Source of the DNA: Microbacterium sp. SS28
GTDB lineage: Bacteria > Actinomycetota > Actinomycetes > Actinomycetales > Microbacteriaceae
Assembly (NCBI RefSeq): GCF_022761035.1
Contig: NZ_JAKWJP010000001.1
Span: 248,001-312,000 of the forward strand
Length of the DNA stretch: 64,000 bases
Direction of reading: 5' to 3'
The number at the start of each line of letters is the position of its first letter. Within the stretch, counting starts at the first letter, position 1. The position numbers and the translations under genes are program-made. The notes beneath the pieces were generated by a model. It saw only the letters and a program-made list of their open reading frames with translations, did no database searches and was not told where the DNA came from. Below, one piece after another: positions 55,058 to 64,000 of this stretch.

Positions 55058-56073
55058 GGCGAGAAGTACTCCCGCTCCCGCACCACCAGTACGGGCTCGA
55101 TGAGCCGATGCCAAGGCCCGGCGCCGACGTCGCCGGCCGACGCATCGGCGACGAGCAGATCGAGCACAGCTTCTGCGACGCGCTCAGGCCGCTGCTCGAC
55201 GCTCGCGATGCCCAGCGCCTCGGCGACGGGCGTGTTGTCGAAGCCGACGACGAGCAGCTCGGGGCGCCCCGCGTGCGACGCCGCGAGGTGCGCGCCGAGC
55301 GCGAGGGCGTCGCTCGCGCATACGACGGCGTCGACGCGCTCGCGCGCGAGCTCGCGCTCTACCGTCGCCCTCGCCTCGGCGACGCTGTCGAGCGTGCTCC
55401 AGCGCAGTCCTTCGCCGCCGAGCGCCTCGCGCCATCCCCGCTCGCGATCGTCACCCGTCCCGGAGCCGGCGGGCCATCCCAGGAAGGCGACGCGGTCCCC
55501 CTCGCCAAGCGCGTGGAATGTCGCGGCGCGCGTGCCGGCGGCCCCGTCGACGTCGACCCAAGGGCGCGCGGGATCGCCCATCTGCGCACCCGTGCCCGGC
55601 TCGCCCCACGGGCGGCCGAACGCGACGAACGGCACACCATGCTCGGCGAGCCACGCCTCGCGCGGGTCGCCCTCGAACGTGCCCGTCAGCACGACGCGGT
55701 CGATCTCGCCGCCCTCGCGCAGTCGCCGGATGCGTGCGATCTCGTCGTCGGCGTCGTCGGCGGCGTATACGAGCAGGCGCAGACCGCGCGGCGTCGCCTG
55801 GTCAGTCAGCGCATGCACGAAGCGGTCGAGGACGATCCCCGAGATGCCACCCGCATACGGATCGAGACGGATGCCGATCGTTTCGCTGCGCCGCGTGCGC
55901 AACCGGCGCGCAGCCATCGAGGGGGCGTAGCCCAGTTCCGCGATCGCCTCCTCGACGCGCGCGCGCGTCGGAGCGCGCACGATCTCAGGCGTGTTCAGGA
56001 CGTTCGACACGGTCTGACGCGACACGCCTGCGCGGCGCGCGACATCTTCGACCGTGGGCTGGCGAGCAGTCAT
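55045..56073 (-). CDS. LacI family transcriptional regulator
   Basis: A 342-residue sugar-responsive repressor. The DNA-binding head is TVEDVARRAGVSRQTVSNVL followed by NTPEIVRAPTRARVEEAIAE and the hinge LGYAPSMAARRLRTRRSETI. The periplasmic-binding-like core ends with VDAVVCASDALALGAHLAAS and LLVVGFDNTPVAEALGIASV. It is divergent from the sugar ABC operon, whose promoter region holds an 18-bp palindrome with a CG centre, the usual LacI operator style. The inducer is unknown. Confidence 0.92.
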   Translation of the reverse strand: MTARQPTVEDVARRAGVSRQTVSNVLNTPEIVRAPTRARVEEAIAELGYAPSMAARRLRTRRSETIGIRLDPYAGGISGIVLDRFVHALTDQATPRGLRLLVYAADDADDEIARIRRLREGGEIDRVVLTGTFEGDPREAWLAEHGVPFVAFGRPWGEPGTGAQMGDPARPWVDVDGAAGTRAATFHALGEGDRVAFLGWPAGSGTGDDRERGWREALGGEGLRWSTLDSVAEARATVERELARERVDAVVCASDALALGAHLAASHAGRPELLVVGFDNTPVAEALGIASVEQRPERVAEAVLDLLVADASAGDVGAGPWHRLIEPVLVVREREYFSPQRP

Positions 56074-56149
56074 CACTATCACCTTCCGCGGCGAGCGCAA
56101 CCCCCTCGACGCTTCGACGACGCCGTCGTTACGGTGCACACGCAGGCGA

Positions 56150-56167
56150 GATTTGAACGATCAAATC
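56150..56167. promoter_or_regulatory. LacI-type operator
   Basis: GATTTGAACGATCAAATC is a palindrome with a central CG, symmetrical except at two inner positions. It lies 31 bases before the binding-protein ATG and 77 from the lacI-type start, well placed to repress the transporter operon. Confidence 0.75.
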
Positions 56168-56197
56168 CCGTCGCACCAGAGTATCGAAGGAGATCTC

Positions 56198-57460
56198 ATG
56201 AAGCGACACACAGCAGCGCGCGGTCTCATCGCCGGAGTGTTCACGGTCGGCGCTGCCCTCGTCCTCGCCGGCTGCGGGCAGGGATTCAGCGACGGCGGAG
56301 ACGGCGGCGGGGGCGAGGCATCCGACGGCGCGCTCACGAGCTCCGACGACGGCCTCACGATCCAATTCGGGTCGAGCGGAGATGCAGAGACGGATGCCGT
56401 GAAGGAAGCGGCAGCGGCATGGTCGGCGAAGTCAGGCATCGATGTGGAGGTGAAGGTCGCCACCGACCAAGCGCAGGAGCTCGCGCAGGGATTCGCGGCG
56501 GGCGACCCGCCCGACCTCTTCTATCTGGCTCCCGAGTTCTTGGCGGGCTACGCCGACAACGGCTCACTGAAGGCGTACGGCGACCTTCTGGAGAACAAAG
56601 ACGACTTCTACCCGTCGCTCGTCGAGAACTTCACCTATGACGGCGACTTCTATTGCGCGCCGAAAGACTTCTCGACGCTCGCCCTCATCATCAACAAGGG
56701 CCTGTGGGATGCCGCGGGCCTCACCGAGGCCGACATCCCGACGACGTGGGACGAGTTGTCGAGCGTCGCCCAGACGCTCACGAAAGACGGTGTCGTGGGC
56801 CTCGGGTTCGGGTGGGAGTGGCAGCGCATCGGAACGTTCATGGCGCAGGCAGGCGGCGGCCTGGTCCGTGACGGCGAGGTCATCGCGAACAGCCAGGAGA
56901 ACGTCGACGCCCTCACTTACGTCAAAGACCAGATGGCGGCGGGCACGTTCGCGTACGCGCAGGATCTGGGCGCGGGCTGGGGTGGTGAGGCGTTCGGCAA
57001 GCAGCTGAGTGCCATGACGATCGAAGGCAACTGGATCACCGGTGCCATGACCAACGACTTCCCCGACGTGGAGTACATCGTGGCGGAGCTGCCCGAGGGG
57101 CCCGGGGGCAAGGGCACCCTGCAGTTCACGAACTGCTGGGGCATGGCCGCCGACAGTCCGAACCAGGCGGCCGCTCTCGACCTCGTCGAGTACATGACGA
57201 GCGCCGATCAGCTGCTCGCCTTCTCGAAGGCCTTCGGGCCCATGCCCTCGGCGAAGTCGGCCGCGGATCAGTGGACGAGCGACAACCCAACCCTCGCAGC
57301 CTTCCTCGCGGGCGCCGACTACGCGCAGGGATTCCCGACCTACGACGGAAGCTCGGACGCCATCACGGACTTCAACTCCCAGCTCCAGGGACTGAAGGAC
57401 GGCGACCCGCAGCAGATCCTCGACACCGTCCAGTCCAACTTCGAGGCGATCGTCGGCTGA
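56198..57460 (+). CDS. Sugar ABC transporter substrate-binding lipoprotein
   Basis: A 420-residue exported lipoprotein: signal with lipobox LVLAGC, a Gly/Asp linker, then the extracellular-solute-binding family 1 fold (LTIQFGSSGDAETDAVKEAA, DPPDLFYLAPEFLAGYADNG, FSTLALIINKGLWDAAGLTE, DIPTTWDELSSVAQTL). This family binds malto-oligosaccharides and related sugars. AAGGAG stands before the ATG. First gene of the operon under the LacI-type operator; permeases follow after 12 bases. Confidence 0.93.
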   Translation: MKRHTAARGLIAGVFTVGAALVLAGCGQGFSDGGDGGGGEASDGALTSSDDGLTIQFGSSGDAETDAVKEAAAAWSAKSGIDVEVKVATDQAQELAQGFAAGDPPDLFYLAPEFLAGYADNGSLKAYGDLLENKDDFYPSLVENFTYDGDFYCAPKDFSTLALIINKGLWDAAGLTEADIPTTWDELSSVAQTLTKDGVVGLGFGWEWQRIGTFMAQAGGGLVRDGEVIANSQENVDALTYVKDQMAAGTFAYAQDLGAGWGGEAFGKQLSAMTIEGNWITGAMTNDFPDVEYIVAELPEGPGGKGTLQFTNCWGMAADSPNQAAALDLVEYMTSADQLLAFSKAFGPMPSAKSAADQWTSDNPTLAAFLAGADYAQGFPTYDGSSDAITDFNSQLQGLKDGDPQQILDTVQSNFEAIVG

Positions 57461-57472
57461 GGTGAGCGCGCG

Positions 57473-58678
57473 ATGACTGCCACCGCCTCAGCGCCTCGCC
57501 GCGCACGGTCTACCCGATCGGGGATCCGTCGCGGCGAGACGCTGGCGGGCTGGGTTTTCATACTGCCCGTGATCGTCATCCTCGGTGTCTTCCTCCTCGT
57601 TCCGGTGATCATGGCGCTCTGGGTGAGCGTCTCGGACTGGAACGGGCGGGGAAGCCCGTTCTCGAGCAACGTGAACTTCGTCGGCCTGCAGAACTATGCC
57701 AGCGTCACGACTGGCGACGGACTGACAGCGCGTGACTTCGGAACGGCGATGCGCAACAACGCGTGGTACGTGCTCCTCGTCGTGCCGCTGCAGACGGCGC
57801 TTTCGCTCTTCCTCGCGCTCCTCGTCAACGGCGCGATGCTCCGCGGCCGCGGATTCTTCCGGACCGCCTTCTACTTCCCGTCGGTGACGGCGACCGTGGC
57901 GATCACGGTGCTGTGGCTGTTCCTGTTCAACCCGCGGGGAGTCGTGAACGCGTTCCTCGGCGTGGTCGGGATCGACGGGCCGAATTGGTTCGCCGACCCG
58001 CGGGGCATCTTCCACGTGGTCCTCTCGAGTGTCGGCGTCCGGGAAGGACCCGGATTCCTGACTGAGAATCGCTTCATCGCCGTCTCCTGGTGGAACTGGA
58101 TGTCAGGCCCGTCGGTGGCGATGTCGGCGTTCATCCTCATGGCGATCTTCACGACGAGCGGCACGTTCATGCTGCTGTTCCTCGCTGCTCTGCAGAACAT
58201 CGGCCCCGAGATCCAGGAAGCGGCAATGGTCGACGGGGCCGATGCATGGCAGCGGTTCTGGCGCGTGACGCTTCCGCAGCTGCGCCCGGCGCTGTTCACG
58301 GTGCTGACTCTGGGGCTCATCGGCTGCTGGCAGGTGTTCGATCAGATCTACACCGGCACCCGAGGATCGCCTGCCAAGACGACCTTGACTCCTGCCTACC
58401 TCTCATACGACGCGGGCTTCCTCGACCAGGACTGGGGTCAGGGCGCGGCCATCGCCTTCATCCTGTTCGCGATCATCGTGCTGTTCACGCTGTTCCAGCG
58501 CTGGGCGCTCCGCGAACGTCCGGTGTCCCGGCGTCGCGCCCGCGAGTACGAGGTGCCGGCCCGGCCGGCGACCGCGACGCCGGCGACCGTCGCAGCCAAC
58601 CAGGTGCCGAGTCCTCCCGACCCCGCCCAGGCGCCTGGCGGCATTGACCGCGACCCGCAGAACGGAGCCCCGCGATGA
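57473..58678 (+). CDS. Sugar ABC transporter permease (MalF type)
   Basis: A 401-residue permease with six membrane helices, starting LAGWVFILPVIVILGVFLLV. The cytoplasmic coupling loop, EAAMVDGADAWQRFWRVTLP, is the EAA motif that contacts the ATPase. The C-terminal 70 residues are a Pro/Ala-rich tail. Its last codons overlap the next permease's start (ATGA). No ATPase gene is in the operon; actinobacterial sugar importers commonly borrow one shared ATPase (MsiK). Confidence 0.93.
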   Translation: MTATASAPRRARSTRSGIRRGETLAGWVFILPVIVILGVFLLVPVIMALWVSVSDWNGRGSPFSSNVNFVGLQNYASVTTGDGLTARDFGTAMRNNAWYVLLVVPLQTALSLFLALLVNGAMLRGRGFFRTAFYFPSVTATVAITVLWLFLFNPRGVVNAFLGVVGIDGPNWFADPRGIFHVVLSSVGVREGPGFLTENRFIAVSWWNWMSGPSVAMSAFILMAIFTTSGTFMLLFLAALQNIGPEIQEAAMVDGADAWQRFWRVTLPQLRPALFTVLTLGLIGCWQVFDQIYTGTRGSPAKTTLTPAYLSYDAGFLDQDWGQGAAIAFILFAIIVLFTLFQRWALRERPVSRRRAREYEVPARPATATPATVAANQVPSPPDPAQAPGGIDRDPQNGAPR

Positions 58679-59586
58679 TCGACACGACCGTCGACAAGGC
58701 ACGGATGAGCGCACCGCCGAGACGCGCGCCCGGGGCTGGATCCACGACGCGACGCCTCAGGTCGGGCACCGGATGGCAGATCGCGCTCTACGCCGTGCTC
58801 ATCCTCATCTCGCTCGTCTACATCTATCCCTTCCTCGTCCAGCTCTCGACGTCCTTCAAGACGGACGCCGAAGCCGCCATCAACCCGGTGGCGCTCATTC
58901 CGCAGATATGGTCGACCGCGGCCTACGAGCGCCTGTTCCTGCGCAGCGACTTCCCGGTGTGGTTCCAGAACTCGGCGATCGTGACCGTCAGTGTCACGCT
59001 CCTCCGGGTGTTCTTCGTATCGCTCGCGGGCTACGCCCTGGCGCGGCTCAGCTTCCGCGGGCGCGGAATCGTGTTTGCGGCGGTCATCGGCGTCATGGCC
59101 GTACCGAGCGTCGTGCTCCTCATTCCGCGGTTCCTCGTCATCAACCAGCTGGGCATCTACGACTCGTACGCGGGCATGATCCTGCCACTCCTCGTCGACG
59201 CCGCAGGTGTGTTCATCATGAAGAACTTCTTCGAGTCGATCCCGGTGTCGGTCGAGGAGCAGGCCAGGATCGACGGCGCGGGCGCCTTCCGCATCTTCTG
59301 GTCCGTCGTGCTCCCGATGGCGCGGCCCGCGCTCATCACGATCATCATCCTGTCCTTCCAGGGATCGTGGAACGAGCTGTCGCACTTCATCGTCGCCACC
59401 CAGTCGCCCGAGCTGACGACCCTCACGAAGGGCGTCGCCGGGCTCGCATCCGGTCAGCTGAGCCAGGGAACGCAGTATCCGCTCAAGCTCGCGGCGGCGC
59501 TCATCATGACCATCCCGGTCGCTCTGCTGTTCTTCGTCTTCCAGAAGCGCATCATGAACGCCAGCCAAGGAGCCGTGAAGGAATGA
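58675..59586 (+). CDS. Sugar ABC transporter permease (MalG type)
   Basis: A 303-residue permease, six helices, starting QIALYAVLILISLVYIYPFL, the usual opening of MalG-type proteins. The EAA loop is EEQARIDGAGAFRIFWSVVL followed by PMARPALITI. It overlaps the upstream permease and, by ATGA, the downstream glycosidase gene, so all four genes of the operon are tightly linked. Confidence 0.93.
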   Translation: MIDTTVDKARMSAPPRRAPGAGSTTRRLRSGTGWQIALYAVLILISLVYIYPFLVQLSTSFKTDAEAAINPVALIPQIWSTAAYERLFLRSDFPVWFQNSAIVTVSVTLLRVFFVSLAGYALARLSFRGRGIVFAAVIGVMAVPSVVLLIPRFLVINQLGIYDSYAGMILPLLVDAAGVFIMKNFFESIPVSVEEQARIDGAGAFRIFWSVVLPMARPALITIIILSFQGSWNELSHFIVATQSPELTTLTKGVAGLASGQLSQGTQYPLKLAAALIMTIPVALLFFVFQKRIMNASQGAVKE

Positions 59587-61544
59587 ACCCGGGGCTTCAG
59601 CCCTTCCTGTCCGACGCCGTCGTCGTGCTGCGGGCGCCGACTCAGGTCTGGTCGGGCCGCAGCGGCGACCTCGGCGCCGAGCCCATCGACGGGATCTATC
59701 ACGGCGACACGCGCTTCGTCCGCGAAGAGGCGCTGACCTACACGGATGCCGCGGAAGACGTCCTGATCCCCGAGGCCGTATCGCTGGCCGAGGTTTCGGC
59801 GTCTCTCGTGGAGTTCGGCGCACTCCTGCGGGGCATCGACGACGACACCCCCGATCCGAAAGTGCGGCTGCTGCGGCGCAGGACTGTCGAGGCGGGCATC
59901 GTCCGCGAGCGGATCACCGTTCGCTCCCACCTGGAGTCTCCCGTCCGGACGATGCTGCGCGTGCGCATCGTGCCCGACTTCGCGACGATGCAGCAGGTCA
60001 AGGCGGGCATCCCCGGCACACGTCCGTGGACGGCGCACGACGCGCACGGCGGTGCCCGCGTCGAGGCCGGCGACGCCGCTCTCGTCATCTGGGCATCCGG
60101 CTCGCACACGACGATCGGCGAGTCCATCGAACTCGAATGGAACGTCGACTGCCCACCCCGCGGCGAGTGGACGAGCGAGTGGTCGATGCGTCTCTTCGAC
60201 CCGACCCTCGTCGTGCACGCGGGCTCCGCGACGCTCTGGGGCACGGGGACGGTCCCCACTCCCCCACCCGGCGCCGCTGACGCGTCCTCCGGAGCCTCCA
60301 GGCGCGTGGGCCCGGCCTCTCCCGTCGTCGACCCGAGGCTCGACCGGTGGCTCACTCGGGCTGTCTCCGATCTCGACGCCCTGCGCCTCTCGCTGCCCGA
60401 CCACCCCGAGGACGAGTTCTTCGCGGCGGGCGCACCGTGGTTCTTCACGCTCTTCGGTCGAGACTCGCTGTGGGCTGCGCGGCTCGCGCTGTCGGTCGAC
60501 CCCGGCATCGCGGCATCCACTCTTCGCGTCCTCGCGCGGCTGCAGGGCGGCGCCACCGACCCTGCGACGGCGCAGCAGCCCGGCAAGATCCCGCACGAGC
60601 TGCGATCCGCGACACTCGAGATGCCCGGCGAGGGCATCTCGCTGGCGCCCTTGTACTACGGCACCGTCGACGCGACCCCGCTCTGGGTCGCGCTGCTCGG
60701 CGAGGCGTCCGAGGCCGGCATGCCCGCCGCCGATGTCGAGGCGCTCCTGCCGACCCTCGAGCGGGCGCTGGAGTGGACCATCGGCACGGCGGGCGACGAC
60801 GGCTTCCTCGACTACATCGACGAGACGGGCCATGGCCTGTCGAATCAGGGCTGGAAGGACTCCGGCGACTCGATCCAGTGGCGCGACGGGACGATCGCCG
60901 AAGGGCCGATCGCGCTGAGCGAAGTCCAGGGCTACGCGTACGAGGCTGCCCTCGCGGGCGCGCGCCTGCTCGACACGTTCGGGCGCCCGGGGGCGGACCG
61001 CCTGCGCGAGTGGGCGGCGGGCCTGAAGGCGAGGTTCGCCAAGCGGTTCTGGGTCACGACGCCGGAGGGTCGATACCCTGCGATCGCGCTCGACCGCGAC
61101 GGCCGCCCGGTCGACACCCTGACCTCCAACATCGGTCATCTGCTGAGCACCGGCATCCTCGACGCGGCAGACGAGGCCGCCGTCGCCGATCTGCTGACGG
61201 GCGCATCGATGTCGTCCGGCTTCGGCGTGAGGACGATGTCGACGGATGCCGCTGGCTACTGGCCCCTCAGCTACCACGGCGGCAGCGTGTGGGCGCACGA
61301 CACCGCGATCATCGCGCGCGGCATGGCCCGCGCGGGGCTGCCTGATCACGCACGCACTGTCATGGAGGGCCTGCTCGCCGCCGCGGAGGCGTTCGACTTC
61401 CGGATGCCCGAGCTGCACGCGGGCGACGCACGCGCGGACTCGCCAGTCCCGGCGCCCTACCCCGCCGCGTGCCGGCCGCAGGCGTGGTCGGCGGCCGCCG
61501 CTGTCGCGTGCCTCGAGATCGTCGCGCGAGACCCCGAGCGCTGA
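59583..61544 (+). CDS. Glycogen-debranching-type amylo-alpha-1,6-glucosidase family protein
   Basis: A 653-residue cytoplasmic protein. Residues 1-230 form the beta-rich N-terminal domain of glycogen-debranching-like proteins (PIDGIYHGDTRFVREEALTY, VRERITVRSHLESPVRTMLR). The rest is an (alpha/alpha)6 barrel with GAPWFFTLFGRDSLWAARLA, PGKIPHELRS, YGTVDATPLWVALL, GLSNQGWKDSGDSIQ and a late GSVWAHDTAIIARGM. FGRDS and WKDSGDS carry the candidate acids. Coupled to the permease gene, it probably cleaves the imported oligosaccharide. Confidence 0.88.
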   Translation: MNPGLQPFLSDAVVVLRAPTQVWSGRSGDLGAEPIDGIYHGDTRFVREEALTYTDAAEDVLIPEAVSLAEVSASLVEFGALLRGIDDDTPDPKVRLLRRRTVEAGIVRERITVRSHLESPVRTMLRVRIVPDFATMQQVKAGIPGTRPWTAHDAHGGARVEAGDAALVIWASGSHTTIGESIELEWNVDCPPRGEWTSEWSMRLFDPTLVVHAGSATLWGTGTVPTPPPGAADASSGASRRVGPASPVVDPRLDRWLTRAVSDLDALRLSLPDHPEDEFFAAGAPWFFTLFGRDSLWAARLALSVDPGIAASTLRVLARLQGGATDPATAQQPGKIPHELRSATLEMPGEGISLAPLYYGTVDATPLWVALLGEASEAGMPAADVEALLPTLERALEWTIGTAGDDGFLDYIDETGHGLSNQGWKDSGDSIQWRDGTIAEGPIALSEVQGYAYEAALAGARLLDTFGRPGADRLREWAAGLKARFAKRFWVTTPEGRYPAIALDRDGRPVDTLTSNIGHLLSTGILDAADEAAVADLLTGASMSSGFGVRTMSTDAAGYWPLSYHGGSVWAHDTAIIARGMARAGLPDHARTVMEGLLAAAEAFDFRMPELHAGDARADSPVPAPYPAACRPQAWSAAAAVACLEIVARDPER

Positions 61545-61547
61545 GCG

Positions 61548-62024
61548 TCAGACGACGGTCGCGACGGTTCCGCCCGTGAGTCTCACGAGCTCGTCGTAAG
61601 TCAGAGGGAAGACGGTGTGCGGCGTGCCGCCCGCGGCCCAGATCTCGGGGAACGCCGCAAGGTCCTCGTCGACGATCGTCGTGAGGGGAGACGGGTGCCC
61701 CGTGGGGGCCACTCCCCCGATCGCCTGACCCGTCGCGTCCCGCACCTGCTCCGGCGTGGCGCGCGTGATCGTCGCGCGACCCAGCCGCGCAGCGAGCGCC
61801 CGCGTGTCGACGCGGTGCGCTCCGCTCGTCATGACGAGCAGCGGCTCGCCATCCGACCAGAAGACGAGGCTGTTGGCGATCGCGCCGACCTCGACACCGA
61901 GCGCCTCGGCGGCGAGGACGGCTGTGGACGCGGCATCCGGAAGCACGACGATCTCGCCCTGGATGCCGGTCGCGCGGAGCGAATCGTGGACGAGGCGGCT
62001 GCGGGCGGGGAGGTGCGCGGTCAC
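61548..62024 (-). CDS. YbaK/EbsC family aminoacyl-tRNA deacylase
   Basis: A 158-residue editing-domain protein that would remove mischarged amino acids from tRNA. Characteristic parts are STAVLAAEALGVEVGAIANS, LVFWSDGEPLLVMTSGAHRV, DATGQAIGGVAPTGHP (the GxxxP loop) and IWAAGGTPHTVFPLTYDEL. It starts at a GTG and ends three bases after the glycosidase stop on the other strand. Family assignment is clear; the amino acid specificity is not. Confidence 0.9.
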   Translation of the reverse strand: MTAHLPARSRLVHDSLRATGIQGEIVVLPDAASTAVLAAEALGVEVGAIANSLVFWSDGEPLLVMTSGAHRVDTRALAARLGRATITRATPEQVRDATGQAIGGVAPTGHPSPLTTIVDEDLAAFPEIWAAGGTPHTVFPLTYDELVRLTGGTVATVV

Positions 62025-62064
62025 CGGCCCAGCCTATGGTGAGCCGGCGACAGCGCGGGTCGTG

Positions 62065-63507
62065 TCAGCGCACGAAGCTCAGCCCGCTCGTCGAGGTGGA
62101 GTCCGACGGGAAGGACGTGTCCGTGTACGGCGCATAGACGGAGGACGTGGCAGTGCCCGCGGCGGTGTCGATCTCCACGATGCGGACGGGGTTGGTCAGG
62201 CTGTGGTATGCCGTCAGCAGGCTCACGATCTTGTTTCCGTTGACCCCGACGTCCGTGCGGACCGCGGACGTGCCGACGTGGCCGGAGAGGACGACCTTGA
62301 CGTTCGGGTACACCTTGATGAGGTTGTCGTGAAGGTACTGCGGCGAGGTGGCGCCGTAGCCGCCGTTGCTCCCGCTGATCGTGCCGTCGGCGTTGAGGTA
62401 GGAGTGCGTCACGACGATGACGTTGGCGTCGGGATGCGACGCGACGACCGTCTTCGCCCAGGCCACCGCCTCGACGCGCGGCCACAGCTCGAGATTGAGG
62501 ACGAGCCAGTCCACGCCGCCCGCGCGGAACAGCTGATAGGCGTTGTCGATCTTGCCCGCCTCGAAGGTCCCCTCGATGTCCGGGAACCTCGAGACTGGGA
62601 AGTACCGGTTGTACGCCGTCGTGTCGCGCACCGTTGCGTTCGTGTTGGCCCCGGGGCATGCCGACCCGCCCGCGCAGACGGCGGCGGTGTCGTGATTGCC
62701 GATCGCGCCCGACCACGGCATCGCCCGCTCGAGCGGCTGCAGCTCGGTGCTCGCCCGCTGGAACTGAGCCGGGTCGACGGCACCCCAGTTGGTCAAGTCT
62801 CCGATCTGCGTCGCGAAACGCAGGTCGAGACGCTGCTGGTTCGCCACGAGCCACGCCACACGATCGGCGAACCGCGCGTTGCTCGAGGTGATCTCGTTCT
62901 GGGTGTCGGGGATGACGGCGAAGCTGAACCGGGTGTCGCCGTCATCGCCCGGCGCGCCGCCCTCGGGCACCGCGTAGAACGCCACGCGCTCGACCACCCA
63001 GCCCGCGCCGACGAGGATGTCGCGGTCGGCTGCAGTCGCCAGCCGGTGCATGCCGTTCAGGGTGAGCTGATAGATGGGCTCGAGGCAGCCGGTCTCCGTC
63101 GTCGAGGCGTAGAAGGCGACGAACTGCTTCGCGTAGCCCGCCGCCAGCGCGGCATCGACGTCGGGGCCTTCCGCAGCCCAGACGAAGTCGCCCCAGCGGT
63201 ACAGGCGCCAGATCGGCGTGAGGCCCGCGCCGTCGGAGTCCGCGACCTCGGTCAGCACCTTCCGGTCGCCCGTGAAGCCGTACAGCGCTGCCGCCGAATC
63301 CACCTCGACGGCCGAGAGCGTCGCAAGACTCGCCTCGGTGCTCGGCTTGACGACCTGGATCAGGTCCGCGTCGAAGGACGCGCACTCCGGGGCGACCGCC
63401 GCGGAGGCGGGCGGCACCGACCAGAAGGTCGCTCCGAAGAGGAGAAGCAGTGTGCTCACCAGGACGAGGAAGGCTCGCGTTCCCGGCTTCGTCAGTGTTC
63501 TGGACAT
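62065..63507 (-). CDS. Secreted metallophosphoesterase
   Basis: A 480-residue exported protein: signal AFLVLVSTLLLLFGATFW and a cleavage region PPASAA, then an N-terminal beta-repeat domain of about 150 residues built around cell-surface type repeats (ALYGFTGDRKVLTEVAD, PIWRLYRWGDFVWAAEG, IYQLTLNGMHRLAT). The calcineurin-like phosphoesterase follows: FAVIPDTQNE, TQIGDLTNWG, GAIGNHD, VVTHSYL and VVLSGHVGTSA. All metal-binding positions appear present, though the last motif reads GHVG rather than GHxH. Substrate unknown. The 165 bases to its right hold no gene. Confidence 0.9.
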   Translation of the reverse strand: MSRTLTKPGTRAFLVLVSTLLLLFGATFWSVPPASAAVAPECASFDADLIQVVKPSTEASLATLSAVEVDSAAALYGFTGDRKVLTEVADSDGAGLTPIWRLYRWGDFVWAAEGPDVDAALAAGYAKQFVAFYASTTETGCLEPIYQLTLNGMHRLATAADRDILVGAGWVVERVAFYAVPEGGAPGDDGDTRFSFAVIPDTQNEITSSNARFADRVAWLVANQQRLDLRFATQIGDLTNWGAVDPAQFQRASTELQPLERAMPWSGAIGNHDTAAVCAGGSACPGANTNATVRDTTAYNRYFPVSRFPDIEGTFEAGKIDNAYQLFRAGGVDWLVLNLELWPRVEAVAWAKTVVASHPDANVIVVTHSYLNADGTISGSNGGYGATSPQYLHDNLIKVYPNVKVVLSGHVGTSAVRTDVGVNGNKIVSLLTAYHSLTNPVRIVEIDTAAGTATSSVYAPYTDTSFPSDSTSTSGLSFVR

Positions 63508-63672
63508 CGTTGCTCATCCCTCGATCCGTGCGCCCAAGCCGCCTAGAGTCGATCCGGTCTCACGCAGCGCTGCGGACCGATATCGAGCCCAGGAACCATA
63601 CCCCGGAGAGGGACGCCTGCATACCCCCGTTGCGGATTCCGGGGGAAACGTGCAAGGAAGCGACTCGGCGCG

Positions 63673-64000
63673 TCAGCCGCGCGCGAGGATCTCGCCGTGC
63701 GGCATGAAGAACCAGCCGTCCGGCGAGGCGGCCCACTCGCGCCATCCGGCCGAGATGCGCTCGAGACCCGCGCGATCGGTGATGCCATGGGCCACCGCGT
63801 GCTCGGCGAACGACGAGTGCAGCGCCCGGTCGGCCCACGAGCCGCCCCACCACTCGCGCGATTCGAGCGTTTCGAACAGCCACAGCGACGCGGACGACTC
63901 GACCTCGGTGAAACCGGCTTCCCGCGCCCATGCCTTGAGGCGGCGCCCTGCCGCGGGCTCCCCCGAGACGAGGCGGTGCACCTGGAGGTAGACCTGGTGC
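63673..64000 (-). CDS. C-terminal end of a SAM-dependent methyltransferase (partial)
   Basis: The last 109 codons of a minus-strand gene whose start lies beyond the window. The frame stays open to the edge (ending HQVYLQVHRLVSGEPAAGRR when read in). EPAAGRRLKAWAREAGFTEV, the following WLFETLESREWWGGSWADR and the last part SPDGWFFMPHGEILAR are the usual end of UbiE-like class I methyltransferases of actinobacteria. The nucleotide-binding half is not in the window. Confidence 0.75.
   Translation of the reverse strand, partial: HQVYLQVHRLVSGEPAAGRRLKAWAREAGFTEVESSASLWLFETLESREWWGGSWADRALHSSFAEHAVAHGITDRAGLERISAGWREWAASPDGWFFMPHGEILARG

Overview
The window is high-GC actinobacterial DNA. The nrdHIEF class Ib ribonucleotide reductase operon, the actinobacterial-type conjugation genes, the DUF families seen and the many promoters sitting directly in front of start codons all fit a member of the Microbacteriaceae, probably Microbacterium or a close relative. 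That assignment is inference from gene content and style. No rRNA gene is present, and the only tRNA sequence is a broken one.

The left part (about 1-35,900) looks accessory. It opens with the end of a conjugation module (1-7,166): the tail of an SCO6880-like protein, a VirB4-type ATPase, a DprA homologue, a VirD4/TraG coupling protein, SSB, DUF4913 and DUF2188 proteins. A cargo region follows (7,200-31,130). It holds a pair of duplicated membrane proteins with a PadR switch, an ECF sigma factor with a membrane partner, and a large copper-handling island (12,671-20,962: csoR, copZ, copA, a His-rich YHS protein, DUF6153, DUF305, a secreted F510_1955-like lipoprotein and a second P1B ATPase with an unusual CPD motif). 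After that come hydrolases, SoxR, TetR and GlxA regulators and a tyrosinase fused to a von Willebrand A domain. The block ends in an integration module (31,431-35,860): two tyrosine recombinases each with an excisionase-like partner, a third recombinase cut down to its N-terminal half, a 50-bp 3' fragment of tRNA-Ala(GGC), and a phased cluster of 7-bp repeats that could be integrase arm sites. Two cargo genes carry frameshifts.

The right part (35,921-64,000) looks like core chromosome. It contains nrdHIEF with candidate NrdR and DnaA boxes upstream; an MFS transporter; a lipoprotein related to intradiol dioxygenases; small housekeeping and DUF genes (DUF389, DUF445, DUF1801, acyl-CoA dehydrogenase, gamma-glutamylcyclotransferase); and the histidine-utilisation genes. 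hutH, hutU and hutI run as one operon with a divergent IclR regulator, and a hutG-like gene lies nearby, coupled to a SixA-type phosphatase. Next is a LacI-controlled sugar ABC importer (binding protein and two permeases, no ATPase) coupled to a glycogen-debranching-like glycosidase. A YbaK deacylase, a secreted metallophosphoesterase and the end of a methyltransferase close the window.

The genes work in clear groups: DNA transfer (1-7 kb), copper sensing, export and periplasmic binding (12.7-21 kb), integration and excision (31.4-35.9 kb), dNTP synthesis (36-39.8 kb), histidine breakdown (48-55 kb) and oligosaccharide uptake with processing (55-61.5 kb). Translational coupling through ATGA or GTGA overlaps is frequent throughout.
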